A stretch of DNA of 64,000 bases, from contig NZ_JBNPMZ010000007.1 of assembly GCF_050314255.1 (NCBI RefSeq), forward strand, positions 67,231 to 131,230. The letters are read 5' to 3'. The translations under genes and the position numbers were made by a program. This document shows, piece after piece, positions 25,730 through 33,615 of this stretch. The notes beneath the pieces were generated by a model. It made no database searches, was not told the origin of the DNA, and worked only from the letters and a program-made list of their open reading frames with translations. Position 1 is the first letter of the stretch. Each line of letters starts with the position of its first letter. The DNA is from Claveliimonas sp034178805. Lineage in GTDB: Bacteria > Bacillota > Clostridia > Lachnospirales > Lachnospiraceae.

Positions 25730-26349
25730 TATGCGTACACCTCCTCGATTGTTGCAACAGCAGCCTTCGTTGCGATTACTGTGTTGTATTTTAAGATGTC
25801 GTACACATTGATTGTATTAGTCTTAGCTGTTTTTACATCTGCAATATTTCTTGCGGAAATCTCTGCGTTTGTATTGCCATCCTCTAATACTACTAATGCT
25901 TTATTTACATCTAAGTTCTTAAGAATATTTGCAAAGTTCTTTGTCTTGATCTCTTCGAATTTAATCTCATCGATTACAATGAACTTCTTCTCTGCTACTT
26001 TCGCGCTGAGAACTGATTTCAGAGCTGCGCGTCTTTCTTTCTTATTCATCTTGAATGAATAATCTCTCGGTACCGGTGCGAATACTACTCCGCCGCCTGT
26101 CCACTGTGGAGCTCTTGTGGATCCCTGTCTTGCGTGACCTGTTCCTTTCTGTCTCCATGGTTTTCTTCCGCCACCAGATACTTCAGAACGTGTTTTAGCT
26201 TTCTGAGTTCCCTGACGTTTATTTGCAAGCTGGCTTACAACTGCCATGTGTACTAAGTGTTCATTAACTTCTACACCGAATACAGCATCGTTTAAGTCGA
26301 TTGTACCAACTTCTTTACCTTCGATATTGTAAACTGCTACGTTTGCCAT
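25729..26349 (-). CDS. rplD: 50S ribosomal protein L4
   Basis: A 206-residue L4 with RSEVSGGGRKPWRQKGTGHA, the loop that reaches the exit tunnel. L4 regulates the S10 operon in several bacteria. Confidence 0.97.
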   Translation of the reverse strand: MANVAVYNIEGKEVGTIDLNDAVFGVEVNEHLVHMAVVSQLANKRQGTQKAKTRSEVSGGGRKPWRQKGTGHARQGSTRAPQWTGGGVVFAPVPRDYSFKMNKKERRAALKSVLSAKVAEKKFIVIDEIKFEEIKTKNFANILKNLDVNKALVVLEDGNTNAEISARNIADVKTAKTNTINVYDILKYNTVIATKAAVATIEEVYA

Positions 26350-26379
26350 CTCTAGTGTTCCTCCTTTCCTAAGTAAAGC

Positions 26380-27060
26380 TTAGATAGCTTTCACTGTCTC
26401 TTTAATTGTTACTAAAGATTTCTTTGGTCCCGGTACAGAACCTTTAACCAGAAGCAAGTTCTTCTCTGCATCTACGCGAACAATCTCCAGATTCTGGATA
26501 GTGATCTTCTTGCTTCCCATCTGTCCTGGCATCTTTTTACCTTTGAATACTTTACTCGGGTCAGATGCAGCACCGTTGGAACCTGCATGACGGTGGAACT
26601 TAGAACCGTGAGTCATAGGTCCTCTATGCTGATTGTGTCTCTTAATTGCACCCTGGAATCCTTTACCTTTGGAGATTGCTGTTGCATCAACCTTATCTCC
26701 AACCGTAAAGATGTCAGCTTTGATTTCCTGAGCCAGTGTGTACTCCTCAGCATTTTCAAATTTAAACTCTTTTACATATCTCTTACCTGTAACTCCAGCC
26801 TTTGCAAAATGTCCCTGCTCTGCCTTTGTTACACCGTGACGATGAACGATCTCTTTCTTACCGCTCTTGTCTTTGTTTACAATTTTGTCTTTCTTGTCAA
26901 CGAAACCAACCTGTACTGCGCTGTATCCGTCGTTCTCTACAGTCTTAATCTGTGTTACTACGCAAGGACCAGCCTGAAGTACGGTTACTGGTGTAAGCAC
27001 ACCGTCTTCGTTGAAGATCTGAGTCATTCCGACTTTTGTAGCTAAGATAGCTTTCTTCAT
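26380..27060 (-). CDS. rplC: 50S ribosomal protein L3
   Basis: A 226-residue L3, MKKAILATKVGMTQIFNEDG, with HGSKFHRHAGSNGAASDPSK and KKMPGQMGSKKITIQNLEIV. The ATG at 27060 has GGAGG upstream. A frame extending to 27108 runs through the leader and is not used. Confidence 0.96.
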   Translation of the reverse strand: MKKAILATKVGMTQIFNEDGVLTPVTVLQAGPCVVTQIKTVENDGYSAVQVGFVDKKDKIVNKDKSGKKEIVHRHGVTKAEQGHFAKAGVTGKRYVKEFKFENAEEYTLAQEIKADIFTVGDKVDATAISKGKGFQGAIKRHNQHRGPMTHGSKFHRHAGSNGAASDPSKVFKGKKMPGQMGSKKITIQNLEIVRVDAEKNLLLVKGSVPGPKKSLVTIKETVKAI

Positions 27061-27154
27061 TATAATTACCTCCTGTGATTTACAGCGGAACGTCACCTGG
27101 ACGTTCATCCTAAATTTTAGGAATTACTGCGTTCTGTAGTTAATGATGCTCTAC

Positions 27155-27472
27155 TTATTTGTTTTTCATTTTGATATCGATATAAACACCTGCTGGCATT
27201 TCCAGTCTGGACAGAGCATCAACTGTCTTCTGTGTCGGTGCAATGATATCGATCAGTCTCTTATGAGTTCTCTGCTCGAACTGTTCTCTGGAATCTTTAT
27301 ATTTGTGAACAGCTCTCAAGATGGTTACTACTTCCTTCTTAGTCGGAAGCGGTACCGGTCCGCTCACCTGCGCTCCATTCTTTTTAACAGTTTCGATGAT
27401 TTTTTTTGCGGATGCATCAACCAGCTGATGATCATACGCTTTCAATGTGATTCTCATTACTTGACTTGCCAT
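27155..27472 (-). CDS. rpsJ: 30S ribosomal protein S10
   Basis: A 105-residue S10 (NusE), the first gene of the S10 operon, with MRITLKAYDHQLVDASAKKI and HKRLIDIIAPTQKTVDALSR. It also acts in transcription antitermination with NusB. GGAGG precedes the ATG, and a folded leader lies upstream. Confidence 0.97.
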   Translation of the reverse strand: MASQVMRITLKAYDHQLVDASAKKIIETVKKNGAQVSGPVPLPTKKEVVTILRAVHKYKDSREQFEQRTHKRLIDIIAPTQKTVDALSRLEMPAGVYIDIKMKNK

Positions 27473-27510
27473 AAAAAAAGTCGCCTCCTTTTCGTACTTT
27501 TAACTTCAGT

Positions 27511-27613
27511 ACGACAAGCGGTGACTGTACACTCTCCCGTGTGTGTCGTGAGAAACTCACACGTTGTTACCACATTTCAGTGGCTGTTATAGTTTCGTAC
27601 AGTGACTTGTCGC
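27511..27613 (-). ncRNA. Folded S10 operon leader RNA
   Basis: About 85 bases downstream of the promoter, a closing stem (27511-27530 with 27597-27613, CGACAAG plus TGTAC pairing around an internal loop) encloses two hairpins: GTGAG-AAA-CTCAC (27548-27560) and CCAC-ATTTCA-GTGG (near 27570-27583). A three-way junction right upstream of rpsJ is consistent with a ribosomal-protein autoregulatory leader. A clostridial S10 leader class has been described, as far as I recall, but I cannot confirm membership. Confidence 0.6.
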
Positions 27614-27704
27614 CAGTTTCCTAACTTGACATTCGCTCCACGGAAAACCTGCCATCCAGGGGCAGCAACCTCGCGCTTCATCGCTATCATGTCACAGCTT
27701 TTTC

Positions 27705-27733
27705 AGTATATCTGATTCATATGTACATTTCAA
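27705..27733 (-). promoter_or_regulatory. S10 operon promoter
   Basis: Minus-strand TTGAAA (27728-27733) and TATACT (27705-27710) are 17 bases apart. The predicted transcript has a leader of about 225 bases before rpsJ. Confidence 0.75.
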
Positions 27734-27770
27734 GTACTTTTTTATTTTTATTGTATTTTTTTCAATACAA

Positions 27771-28397
27771 TTATTTTTTCTTTTTCTTATTAGCCTTTTT
27801 TTCCGCTTCCTGCTTTTCCCAGGCTTCAGCTCTCGCATCCCGGTACTCCATCATCATGCGGATTCTGGTCTTCCACGGAATATATGTTGGGTGAATGACC
27901 TTTCCCGTTTTATCACTGATAAACTCATAAAACTGCTCTGCAGTCCCGCGTGTAAAATCACTCTTCGGAATCAAATGCATCATTTCATTATTAATGCTGA
28001 CAAAAAAATACTTATCATCCGCATACATATACGGTATCTCACCATATTTCCAGTGTTGGAGTCCCTGATCATCTTCAATCGTAAACTCTCTTTCTCCAAA
28101 CACAAAATGAATCAGAGTCTGATTCTGATAGCTTGGATCACACTTTGCAAGCTTGGATGCAGCGATTTTCTTCCTATTAAAATCAAACACAAGAATAATT
28201 GTTCCGATTATTGCCATTGCCACAATCCATATCACACCAAACGTATCTCTTCCCAAATACGCCAGCGTGTAAAAGCAAAGAGCCAAAACCGCCAGAGAAA
28301 ATGTAGTTGCCGGATGTTTCACCCTGAAAGTAAATCCCACAAAATCCTCCAGCATCTGTCTTGTATGCTTTGTTTTCACTTCATATACCGGTGTCAT
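27771..28397 (-). CDS. YcxB-like membrane protein
   Basis: A 208-residue protein with two hydrophobic segments close together (roughly 34-51 and 53-71). A soluble domain follows (FGEREFTIEDDQGLQHWKYG, then IPYMYADDKYFFVSINNEMM) and a very basic tail ends in six lysines. This layout fits the YcxB-like family, whose function is unknown. It stands alone upstream of the S10 promoter. A promoter-like TTGTGG-N17-TATAAT lies at 28460-28488. Confidence 0.7.
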   Translation of the reverse strand: MTPVYEVKTKHTRQMLEDFVGFTFRVKHPATTFSLAVLALCFYTLAYLGRDTFGVIWIVAMAIIGTIILVFDFNRKKIAASKLAKCDPSYQNQTLIHFVFGEREFTIEDDQGLQHWKYGEIPYMYADDKYFFVSINNEMMHLIPKSDFTRGTAEQFYEFISDKTGKVIHPTYIPWKTRIRMMMEYRDARAEAWEKQEAEKKANKKKKK

Positions 28398-28565
28398 CTT
28401 AACCTCTCCTTATTTTCTAATTTTTCTTCTGCCACATCATGACAAAACATTTCCTTTCCATTATAATATGTTTCTTCTTTTTCCACAAGAAATACTTTAA
28501 CATACCATTTTTCACACATTCTCACCATAAAGCCTGTCCTTTTTGTCCATATTCTATAAATTCGA

Positions 28566-28594
28566 TTGACTTTTCCTATCGATGTTGGTACAAT
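28566..28594 (+). promoter_or_regulatory. Promoter of the first TSUP gene
   Basis: TTGACT (28566-28571) and TACAAT (28589-28594) are exactly 17 bases apart. The expected start near 28601 is only a few bases before the leader hairpin. Confidence 0.75.
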
Positions 28595-28603
28595 TAGTTA
28601 AAG

Positions 28604-28695
28604 AACAGACAATATCAACAGGATGCATAAACAAATCGGGGTGTTTATGACCTTACATACTATTTCAGTGATGAATATTGTTTGTTAATTTTTTT
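28604..28695 (+). promoter_or_regulatory. Structured leader with intrinsic terminator before the first TSUP gene, candidate riboswitch or attenuator
   Basis: A 12-bp stem with one G-U pair (28604-28615 with 28675-28686) closes a domain. Inside it is a perfect 8-bp hairpin, CATAAACA/TGTTTATG (28626-28633 with 28642-28649), with an 8-base loop AATCGGGG. Seven T follow the closing stem (28689-28695), which makes the whole domain an intrinsic terminator. The RBS and ATG of the transporter follow 30 bases later. I do not recognise it as a known riboswitch class. Confidence 0.6.
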
Positions 28696-28728
28696 AGTAA
28701 CTTTTTAAACAATCTGGAGGGATGAATT

Positions 28729-29601
28729 ATGAACATTATCACAATCTTACGTATCGCGCTCATCATCTTTGTAATCGCGTCTGGTGCTTACTTTATCAAA
28801 GACCTTCTCGCACACAAAGAAGATATCAAAGGCGGAAAACCAATTGCTCTGGCACTGATTGGATGTATCACTAACCTGCTTGATACATGGGGAATCGGTT
28901 CCTATGCAACCACACAGGCTGGTTTCAAATTTACAAAATCCAGCGAAGACCTTACAGTTCCTGGAACCCTGAACGTTGGAGATACTTTCCCTGTAACACT
29001 TGAGGCTCTGTTATTCTTCGGTTTCGTTGATATCGATCCACTTACACTGGTACTTATGCTTGCTGCATCCATTATCGGAGCTCTTGTTGGAGCTGGTATC
29101 GTATGTAAATGGAACCTGAAGATGGTTCGTCTTGGACTTGGTGTTGGTCTTTCCATTCTTGCCGTTGTTCTCTTCTGCAAGAATGCAGGTATCGGACCTT
29201 TCGGTGTAAGCGGAGAGGCATTGGGATTGACAGGTATTAAGCTTGTTATCGGTATCGTTGTTAACTTCTTCTTAGGCGCTCTTATGATGATCGGTGTTGG
29301 TCTGTATGCTCCTTGTATGGCACTTTGTGCAGCACTTGGAATGAACATCGGAACAGCTTTCCCAATCATGATGGGTTCCTGTGCATTCCTGATGAACGCA
29401 GCTTGCTTCAAGTTCATCAAAGAAGGAAGATACGACAGAAGAGCTGCCCTTTACCTTGCAGTATTCGGATGTATCGGTGTAGTTATTGCTTATAAGGTAG
29501 CTTGCTTCTTCTCACTGAAGACTTTGACATACATCATTTGTGTAGTTATGATTTACACAGCTATCATGTTCTTCAGAGATGCTTCCAAGACAGAGGCTTA
29601 A
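28729..29601 (+). CDS. TSUP family (TauE/SafE-type) membrane transporter, copy 1
   Basis: A 290-residue protein with about eight hydrophobic helices. It belongs to the TauE/SafE (DUF81, TSUP) family of exporters and importers of sulfite, organosulfonates and related anions. Features shared with the next gene are LxHKEDxK after helix 1, LDTWGIGSYATT, a central GPFGVSGEALGLTGIKL, and LYAPCMALCAALGMNIGTAF followed by PIMMGSCAFLM. The substrate cannot be read from sequence. It has its own promoter, leader and downstream terminator. Confidence 0.85.
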   Translation: MNIITILRIALIIFVIASGAYFIKDLLAHKEDIKGGKPIALALIGCITNLLDTWGIGSYATTQAGFKFTKSSEDLTVPGTLNVGDTFPVTLEALLFFGFVDIDPLTLVLMLAASIIGALVGAGIVCKWNLKMVRLGLGVGLSILAVVLFCKNAGIGPFGVSGEALGLTGIKLVIGIVVNFFLGALMMIGVGLYAPCMALCAALGMNIGTAFPIMMGSCAFLMNAACFKFIKEGRYDRRAALYLAVFGCIGVVIAYKVACFFSLKTLTYIICVVMIYTAIMFFRDASKTEA

Positions 29602-29632
29602 TCAGAAGATTACAATTTCATATTGAATATCC

Positions 29633-29668
29633 AAAGGCGGTTTTTGTTCATTCAGAAACCGCTTTTTT
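29633..29668 (+). terminator. Terminator after TSUP copy 1
   Basis: An 11-bp stem (29633-29643 with 29656-29666) around GCGGTTT/AAACCGC with a T-run. It ends the first TSUP transcript, so copy 2 depends on its own promoter. Confidence 0.85.
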
Positions 29669-29718
29669 CATCCCTTCTTTATTTCTTCCAGTATATTGAA
29701 TATTTTTTCACAATATTG

Positions 29719-29748
29719 TTGACTGATTATTTGTATTTGTAGTATAAT
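29719..29748 (+). promoter_or_regulatory. Promoter of the second TSUP gene
   Basis: TTGACT (29719-29724), 18 bases, then a perfect TATAAT (29743-29748). A terminator hairpin begins about 13 bases after the predicted start. Confidence 0.75.
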
Positions 29749-29767
29749 GCATTTGTAACAGTTAACC

Positions 29768-29804
29768 AAAGACGGTTTCCACAAGGAAATCGTCTTTTTG
29801 TTTT
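29768..29804 (+). terminator. Promoter-proximal terminator hairpin before TSUP copy 2
   Basis: A 13-bp stem with one G-U (29768-29780 with 29785-29797), loop ACAA, then TTGTTTTC. It lies between the promoter and the RBS of the gene it precedes, so most transcripts would stop after about 50 bases unless termination is relieved. Confidence 0.7.
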
Positions 29805-29852
29805 CTACGATATTTTATATATCAAAAACAATCAATCTAGGAGGATGAGAAA

Positions 29853-30719
29853 ATGAGTATTGCAAAAATTTTAGTTTGGGTCCTTATTATATGGACCGCT
29901 GTATTCGGGGTTTATTATGTAAAAGACGTGTTAAAACACAAAGAAGATTTTAAAGATGTCAAATACATACCAACAATTATTATCGGTGTCCTGGCCAATT
30001 TCTTCGACACATTGGGAATCGGAAGCTACGCTACTTCTACCACAGCATTTAAATTCACAAAGTCATGTCCGGATGAACTTATTCCCGGAACATTAAATGT
30101 AGCTTATGCCATTCCCGTTGTAGTTGAGGCAGTTGTATTCATCCAGAAAGTTACTGTTGATCCGCTCACTCTGGTTCTTATGATAGGCTCCGCAATCCTG
30201 GGTGCTGTTATCGGAGCTTCCGTAGTATCTAAATGGGACCTCAAAAAAGTTCGTATTGCTCTTGGTTCCGCTCTTATAGCACTGGCAATCGTTATGGTAT
30301 GCAAACTCCTCGGTGTTGGTCCATTTGGTATCGTAGGAAGCGCAACAGCTCTTACAGGTGTAAAACTCTTAATTGGTGTAGTTGCCAACTTTGTTCTTGG
30401 CGCTCTGATGATCGTAGGTCTTGGACTTTATGCACCATGTATGGCTCTTGTACTTCTGCTTGGAATGAGCGCAGATGTTGCTTTCCCAATCATGATGGGT
30501 TCCTGTGCATTCCTGATGCCTTCTGCAGGTATTAAGTTTGTAAAAGAAGGAAAATACAACAGAGCATCTTCTCTTGTACTTACTGTCACCGGAGTTATCG
30601 GTGTACTGATTGCATGCTTCATCATTACATCACTTCCATTAACAGTCCTGACATGGATTGTTACAGCCGTAATGATTATCTGTGCAGTTATTTTCTTCAA
30701 AGACGCAGCTAAAGCTTAG
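29853..30719 (+). CDS. TSUP family (TauE/SafE-type) membrane transporter, copy 2
   Basis: A 288-residue paralogue of the preceding gene, with the same helix pattern and motifs (LKHKEDFKDVKYIP, FFDTLGIGSYATS, LGVGPFGIVGSATALTGVKL, PIMMGSCAFLMPSAG). The two probably arose by tandem duplication and could be separate transporters or a heteromer. AGGAGGATGAG precedes the ATG. The substrate is unknown. Sulfur or selenium oxyanions would fit the family, but nothing here proves it. Confidence 0.85.
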   Translation: MSIAKILVWVLIIWTAVFGVYYVKDVLKHKEDFKDVKYIPTIIIGVLANFFDTLGIGSYATSTTAFKFTKSCPDELIPGTLNVAYAIPVVVEAVVFIQKVTVDPLTLVLMIGSAILGAVIGASVVSKWDLKKVRIALGSALIALAIVMVCKLLGVGPFGIVGSATALTGVKLLIGVVANFVLGALMIVGLGLYAPCMALVLLLGMSADVAFPIMMGSCAFLMPSAGIKFVKEGKYNRASSLVLTVTGVIGVLIACFIITSLPLTVLTWIVTAVMIICAVIFFKDAAKA

Positions 30720-30725
30720 ACCCCC

Positions 30726-30760
30726 GAAAGGGCAGGACACATCGTCCTGCCCTTTCTATT
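30726..30760 (+). terminator. Terminator after TSUP copy 2
   Basis: A perfect 13-bp stem (30726-30738 with 30744-30756, core GGGCAGGAC/GTCCTGCCC) followed by a weak T-rich tail. It starts seven bases after the stop codon. Confidence 0.85.
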
Positions 30761-30776
30761 TCTATATTACAACAAA

Positions 30777-30815
30777 GAAAAGGCACGACTTAAAAAGTCG
30801 TGCCCTTTCTTTTTG
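30777..30815. terminator. Second, bidirectional terminator
   Basis: GGCACGACT/AGTCGTGCC with an outer GAAA/TTTC extension (30777-30809), flanked by T-runs on both strands. On the plus strand it backs up the TSUP terminator. On the minus strand it would end the small transcript that starts near 31071. Confidence 0.8.
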
Positions 30816-31071
30816 GTATGTCATTGAGAGGTTATCTCGTTGCACTGCAGTTTTGTGTATATACAAAGCTGGGGAATGCTTCTCATAATGAGATAGTATA
30901 TATTAATTGGAGTTCACCGTTGCAGGATCATTCTTGGGGGAAATGATCGGCAACAGCATAACTGCAATTGCAACCACTGGGGTTAAAACTCATCTGTACG
31001 CTTTAAAAATAATAAGCAGTTACCTTTTTCGTCCTAAAAAGTTAACCGCCATTGGTTCGCACATCTAAGTT
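30777..31071 (-). ncRNA. Predicted small minus-strand transcript (sRNA or decayed small-protein mRNA)
   Basis: A good minus-strand promoter (31078-31106) and the bidirectional terminator at 30777-30809 frame a transcript of about 295 bases in a 562-base gap with no ordinary gene. Near its 5' end, GTTA-A-CTTTTT pairs with AAAAAG-G-TAAC around AGGACG. A broken reading frame lies inside: ATG at 31052 (MAVNFLGRKR, then stop), and in another frame a hydrophobic peptide at 30903-30989 (VVAIAVMLLPIISPKNDP). The latter has no start codon with an RBS. A 53-codon plus-strand frame beginning with TTG also crosses the region without an RBS. The rest of the gap up to 31235 holds nothing else I can recognise. 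Confidence 0.4.
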
Positions 31072-31077
31072 GCTTAT

Positions 31078-31106
31078 AATATAGCACCACTTTTTTTAAT
31101 CGTCAA
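31078..31106 (-). promoter_or_regulatory. Promoter of the small minus-strand transcript
   Basis: Minus-strand TTGACG (31101-31106), 17 bases, TATATT (31078-31083). Confidence 0.65.
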
Positions 31107-31235
31107 TGCTATTTTTTTCAAAAAATTAATTTTATGCACGTTGCCAAATAATGGTATTTTTCACTCAATTTTTTTGTTCACTTTACCGTATTAAATCATT
31201 AACTCATTATCATGCAGAAGTCTTTTTAAAAGCAT

Positions 31236-31265
31236 ACAGCTCCATCGTACTATCAATGGAGCTGT
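31236..31265 (-). terminator. Hairpin terminator after folD
   Basis: CAGCTCCAT/ATGGAGCTG plus one outer A-T pair, loop of ten bases. On the minus strand a TTTT-containing tail follows eight bases or fewer downstream. It lies 18 bases after the folD stop. Confidence 0.6.
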
Positions 31266-31282
31266 GACATATCAATCAGTTA

Positions 31283-32140
31283 TTATTTTCTTTCAGCCAC
31301 GGCTTCTGCCGCACGGACTACATGTTTGGCCAGCACTGAGGTAGTAATGCTTCCAACACCTCTCGGAACCGGGCTGATATAAGATGCTTTTGACTCTACA
31401 GTCTCAAAATCCACATCTCCACACATATTTCCATCTTCATCTACATTAATGCCCACATCCGCAATAACGGTTCCTTCACTCACCATATCCGACGTAATCA
31501 TCTTAGCCTTACCAGCTGCCGCAACAAGTATTTCTGCCCTTCGACACACTTCCGCGAGATTCACTGTTCTGGTATGGCAGACTGTAATGGTTGCATTCTT
31601 CTTCAGTAACATCATGGCCAATGGCTTTCCCACTACCATACTGCGTCCAACTACGGTTACATTCTTTCCCTTCGGATCGATACCGTAGTAGTCCAGCATC
31701 TCCACTACTGCCTCCGCAGTACATGGAGCGTATCCAGACTCATCACCCGCAAACACCTTTGCCATATTAACAGGGCACATACAGTCCATATCTTTTTCCG
31801 GATGAATCATAGCCTTAATTGGCTCTTCATCCAAATGCTTTGGCAACGGAAGGAAGAGCAGAATTCCATGAACACAGGGATCATCATTCACCTTACGGAA
31901 CTCCTCTTCGAAATCCTCCTGTTCAATTTCTTGGGGAAGTTCTAAAATTCTGCATTCGATTCCAATTGTCTCCATCCGTTTTTTTGCACCGCGCTCATAA
32001 GCCAGGTCATCCGGACGCTCTCCCACTCTCACAATCGTCAGACAGGGATGAACTCCCTTTTCTTTCAGGCATTCTACCTTTTTTATCAGCACTTCTTTCA
32101 TGGCATTTGCCACGTCAGCGCCCTTCATCAATACACTCAT
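31283..32140 (-). CDS. folD: Bifunctional methylene-THF dehydrogenase / methenyl-THF cyclohydrolase
   Basis: A 285-residue FolD that interconverts methylene-, methenyl- and formyl-tetrahydrofolate. Visible are the catalytic region with the Lys of the YxxxK-type motif near AYERGAKKRMETIG, GILLFLPLPKHLDEEPIKAM, and the nucleotide fold VTVVGRSMVVGKPLAMMLLK. It is the last gene of the gcvH-fchA-folD unit behind a glycine riboswitch, which suggests a role in moving one-carbon units from glycine. Confidence 0.95.
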   Translation of the reverse strand: MSVLMKGADVANAMKEVLIKKVECLKEKGVHPCLTIVRVGERPDDLAYERGAKKRMETIGIECRILELPQEIEQEDFEEEFRKVNDDPCVHGILLFLPLPKHLDEEPIKAMIHPEKDMDCMCPVNMAKVFAGDESGYAPCTAEAVVEMLDYYGIDPKGKNVTVVGRSMVVGKPLAMMLLKKNATITVCHTRTVNLAEVCRRAEILVAAAGKAKMITSDMVSEGTVIADVGINVDEDGNMCGDVDFETVESKASYISPVPRGVGSITTSVLAKHVVRAAEAVAERK

Positions 32141-32149
32141 CTTTTCCTC

Positions 32150-32776
32150 CTAACGGATCTTGCCAAGCACTCCCGCATATATTTTTTCCTGCATCCTGCG
32201 TGCTTCCTCAATCATATCATCTGATTCTTTATTCAGGCGCTCTGCCTGTTCCCGATCTTTCATTAACCGGGTATTAATGTAGACATTCAGAGAAGCTCCT
32301 TCTAATGCTGCACGTGCAAACAGTACCGCAACTCCCACGTCACTGATTGCAATTTTACTGCCCTTTTCTCCAAGTGTTTCAAGAAGCTCCATCACTTTGG
32401 CAACAGTCTTCATAATCTGCAGCGGAACAATACTGGCTTCATACAGTGCTTTTTCCATCACTCTTTCCTTTTCTTCCTTCTGCTCCGGCGTATCCTTTGG
32501 AAGTCCGTATGCTTTGGACAAAGGCTCGAATGCTTCTGCATCTTTATCCGTAAGGTCAATCAGCTCTTTCTGCAGATTCTGAAGCTGTTCTTTTACCTCA
32601 ATAATCTCTTCTTCTACATCTGCATACTTTTTCTTTCCAATCGTCAGATTTGCCACCATCATTCCAAGCGCAGAGGAAAACGCTCCCACTGCCGCGGATG
32701 CACCCCCGCCGCCCGGAACCGGTGCGGCAGAGGATAATACTTCCAGAAAATCTGTTGTTTTCTGTTCTAACATCAT
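32150..32776 (-). CDS. fchA: Methenyltetrahydrofolate cyclohydrolase (FTCD/FchA family)
   Basis: A 208-residue all-helical protein of the formiminotransferase-cyclodeaminase family, with the N-terminal signature SSAAPVPGGGGASAAVGAFS and MMVANLTIGKKKYADVE. In acetogens and purine fermenters FchA hydrolyses methenyl-THF. The neighbour folD supports this over a histidine-degradation role. It ends nine bases before folD begins. Confidence 0.87.
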   Translation of the reverse strand: MMLEQKTTDFLEVLSSAAPVPGGGGASAAVGAFSSALGMMVANLTIGKKKYADVEEEIIEVKEQLQNLQKELIDLTDKDAEAFEPLSKAYGLPKDTPEQKEEKERVMEKALYEASIVPLQIMKTVAKVMELLETLGEKGSKIAISDVGVAVLFARAALEGASLNVYINTRLMKDREQAERLNKESDDMIEEARRMQEKIYAGVLGKIR

Positions 32777-32927
32777 ATTTCTCTTCTCCTTAAAATAATC
32801 CTGATATTACGCCATCTGCATCCCAATTTCCATACCGCCTTTTATTTTACATTTTTTATGTTATCTTTTCAACATTTATCTCTTATTTTTAGGCATGACA
32901 TGTACTGCTGCACCAACAACACTTCTC

Positions 32928-33305
32928 CTACGCTTCGCTCTCTACGAACGCCTTGTATTCCTCTGCTGTAAAAAGTTCTTCTTTCTCTGTGATATCTTTC
33001 ACTTTTACGAACCATGCATCATAAGGTGCTTCATTGATTTTCTCCGGAGCATCCAACAGATTCTCATTAATTTCACATACTGTTCCGGATACCGGTGCGT
33101 ACACGTCAGATACCGCTTTTACAGATTCAACATCTGCGAAAGGCTCACCTATTACAATCACATCCCCCTCTTCCGGAAGATCTATAAATGCCAGCTCTCC
33201 AAGCTCAGACTGTGCATAATCTGTAAGACCAATAATTGCTACATCTCCTTCTTCCCTTACCCATTCGTGTGATTTTGAATATAATAAATCTTCTCTTAAT
33301 TCCAT
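32928..33305 (-). CDS. gcvH: Glycine cleavage system H protein
   Basis: A 125-residue lipoyl carrier. The lipoylated lysine is in VESVKAVSDVYAPVSG, and the family signature HEWV is near residue 15. The ATG at 33305 is preceded by AAAGGAG; a frame reaching 33377 would run into the riboswitch terminator. gcvP and gcvT are not in the window, so H either serves genes elsewhere or carries lipoyl groups for another purpose. Expression should respond to glycine. Confidence 0.93.
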   Translation of the reverse strand: MELREDLLYSKSHEWVREEGDVAIIGLTDYAQSELGELAFIDLPEEGDVIVIGEPFADVESVKAVSDVYAPVSGTVCEINENLLDAPEKINEAPYDAWFVKVKDITEKEELFTAEEYKAFVESEA

Positions 33306-33360
33306 TTTTTCTCCTTTTTCTTTTATTTTTGCTTTAATTACTGTTCTGTCAAATAATATA

Positions 33361-33403
33361 AAAAGGAACCGTATCATCCATATCCGCGGATGTTGCAGTT
33401 CCC
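33361..33403 (-). terminator. Expression-platform terminator of the glycine riboswitch
   Basis: Minus-strand GGAAC/GTTCC (33398-33402 with 33365-33369) with an inner CATCC/GGATG stem, followed by TTTTATATT. It lies between the aptamer and the gcvH RBS. Confidence 0.75.
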
Positions 33404-33436
33404 TTTCGCATATCTTTCAGAGCATTGTACAAATCC

Positions 33437-33516
33437 AATTCCGTTTCCTGAGAGCTTCAAATCATCTCTTGCCCCTTCACCATTCTGACAACATGGGCAA
33501 AATCTCTCTCGAATTC
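33437..33516 (-). promoter_or_regulatory. Glycine riboswitch aptamer
   Basis: On the minus strand the conserved core of the gcvT-type glycine aptamer is readable: GAGAGA (33505-33510), GGTGAAGGGGCAAGAG (33466-33481) and CTCTCAGGAAACGGAAT (33439-33455), with a P1 helix AATTC/GAATT at the ends. I see one clear aptamer; the 3' sequence to the terminator may form the ghost stem typical of singlets. The remaining 100 bases up to prdE hold no gene. Known glycine riboswitches usually activate glycine-use genes. Confidence 0.88.
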
Positions 33517-33615
33517 ATCAGCCAATCATTTATCTTTGGATTGTTGTTACTTTTCTACCTGCACTCAAAAATGTATAATATCAAGATTGGTGGTTTTGCT
33601 TTTAATTCAGACCCG

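Noticed and set aside
33361..33436. A second glycine aptamer
   Set aside because: The conserved core bases are not repeated; the sequence forms the terminator and a possible ghost stem only.
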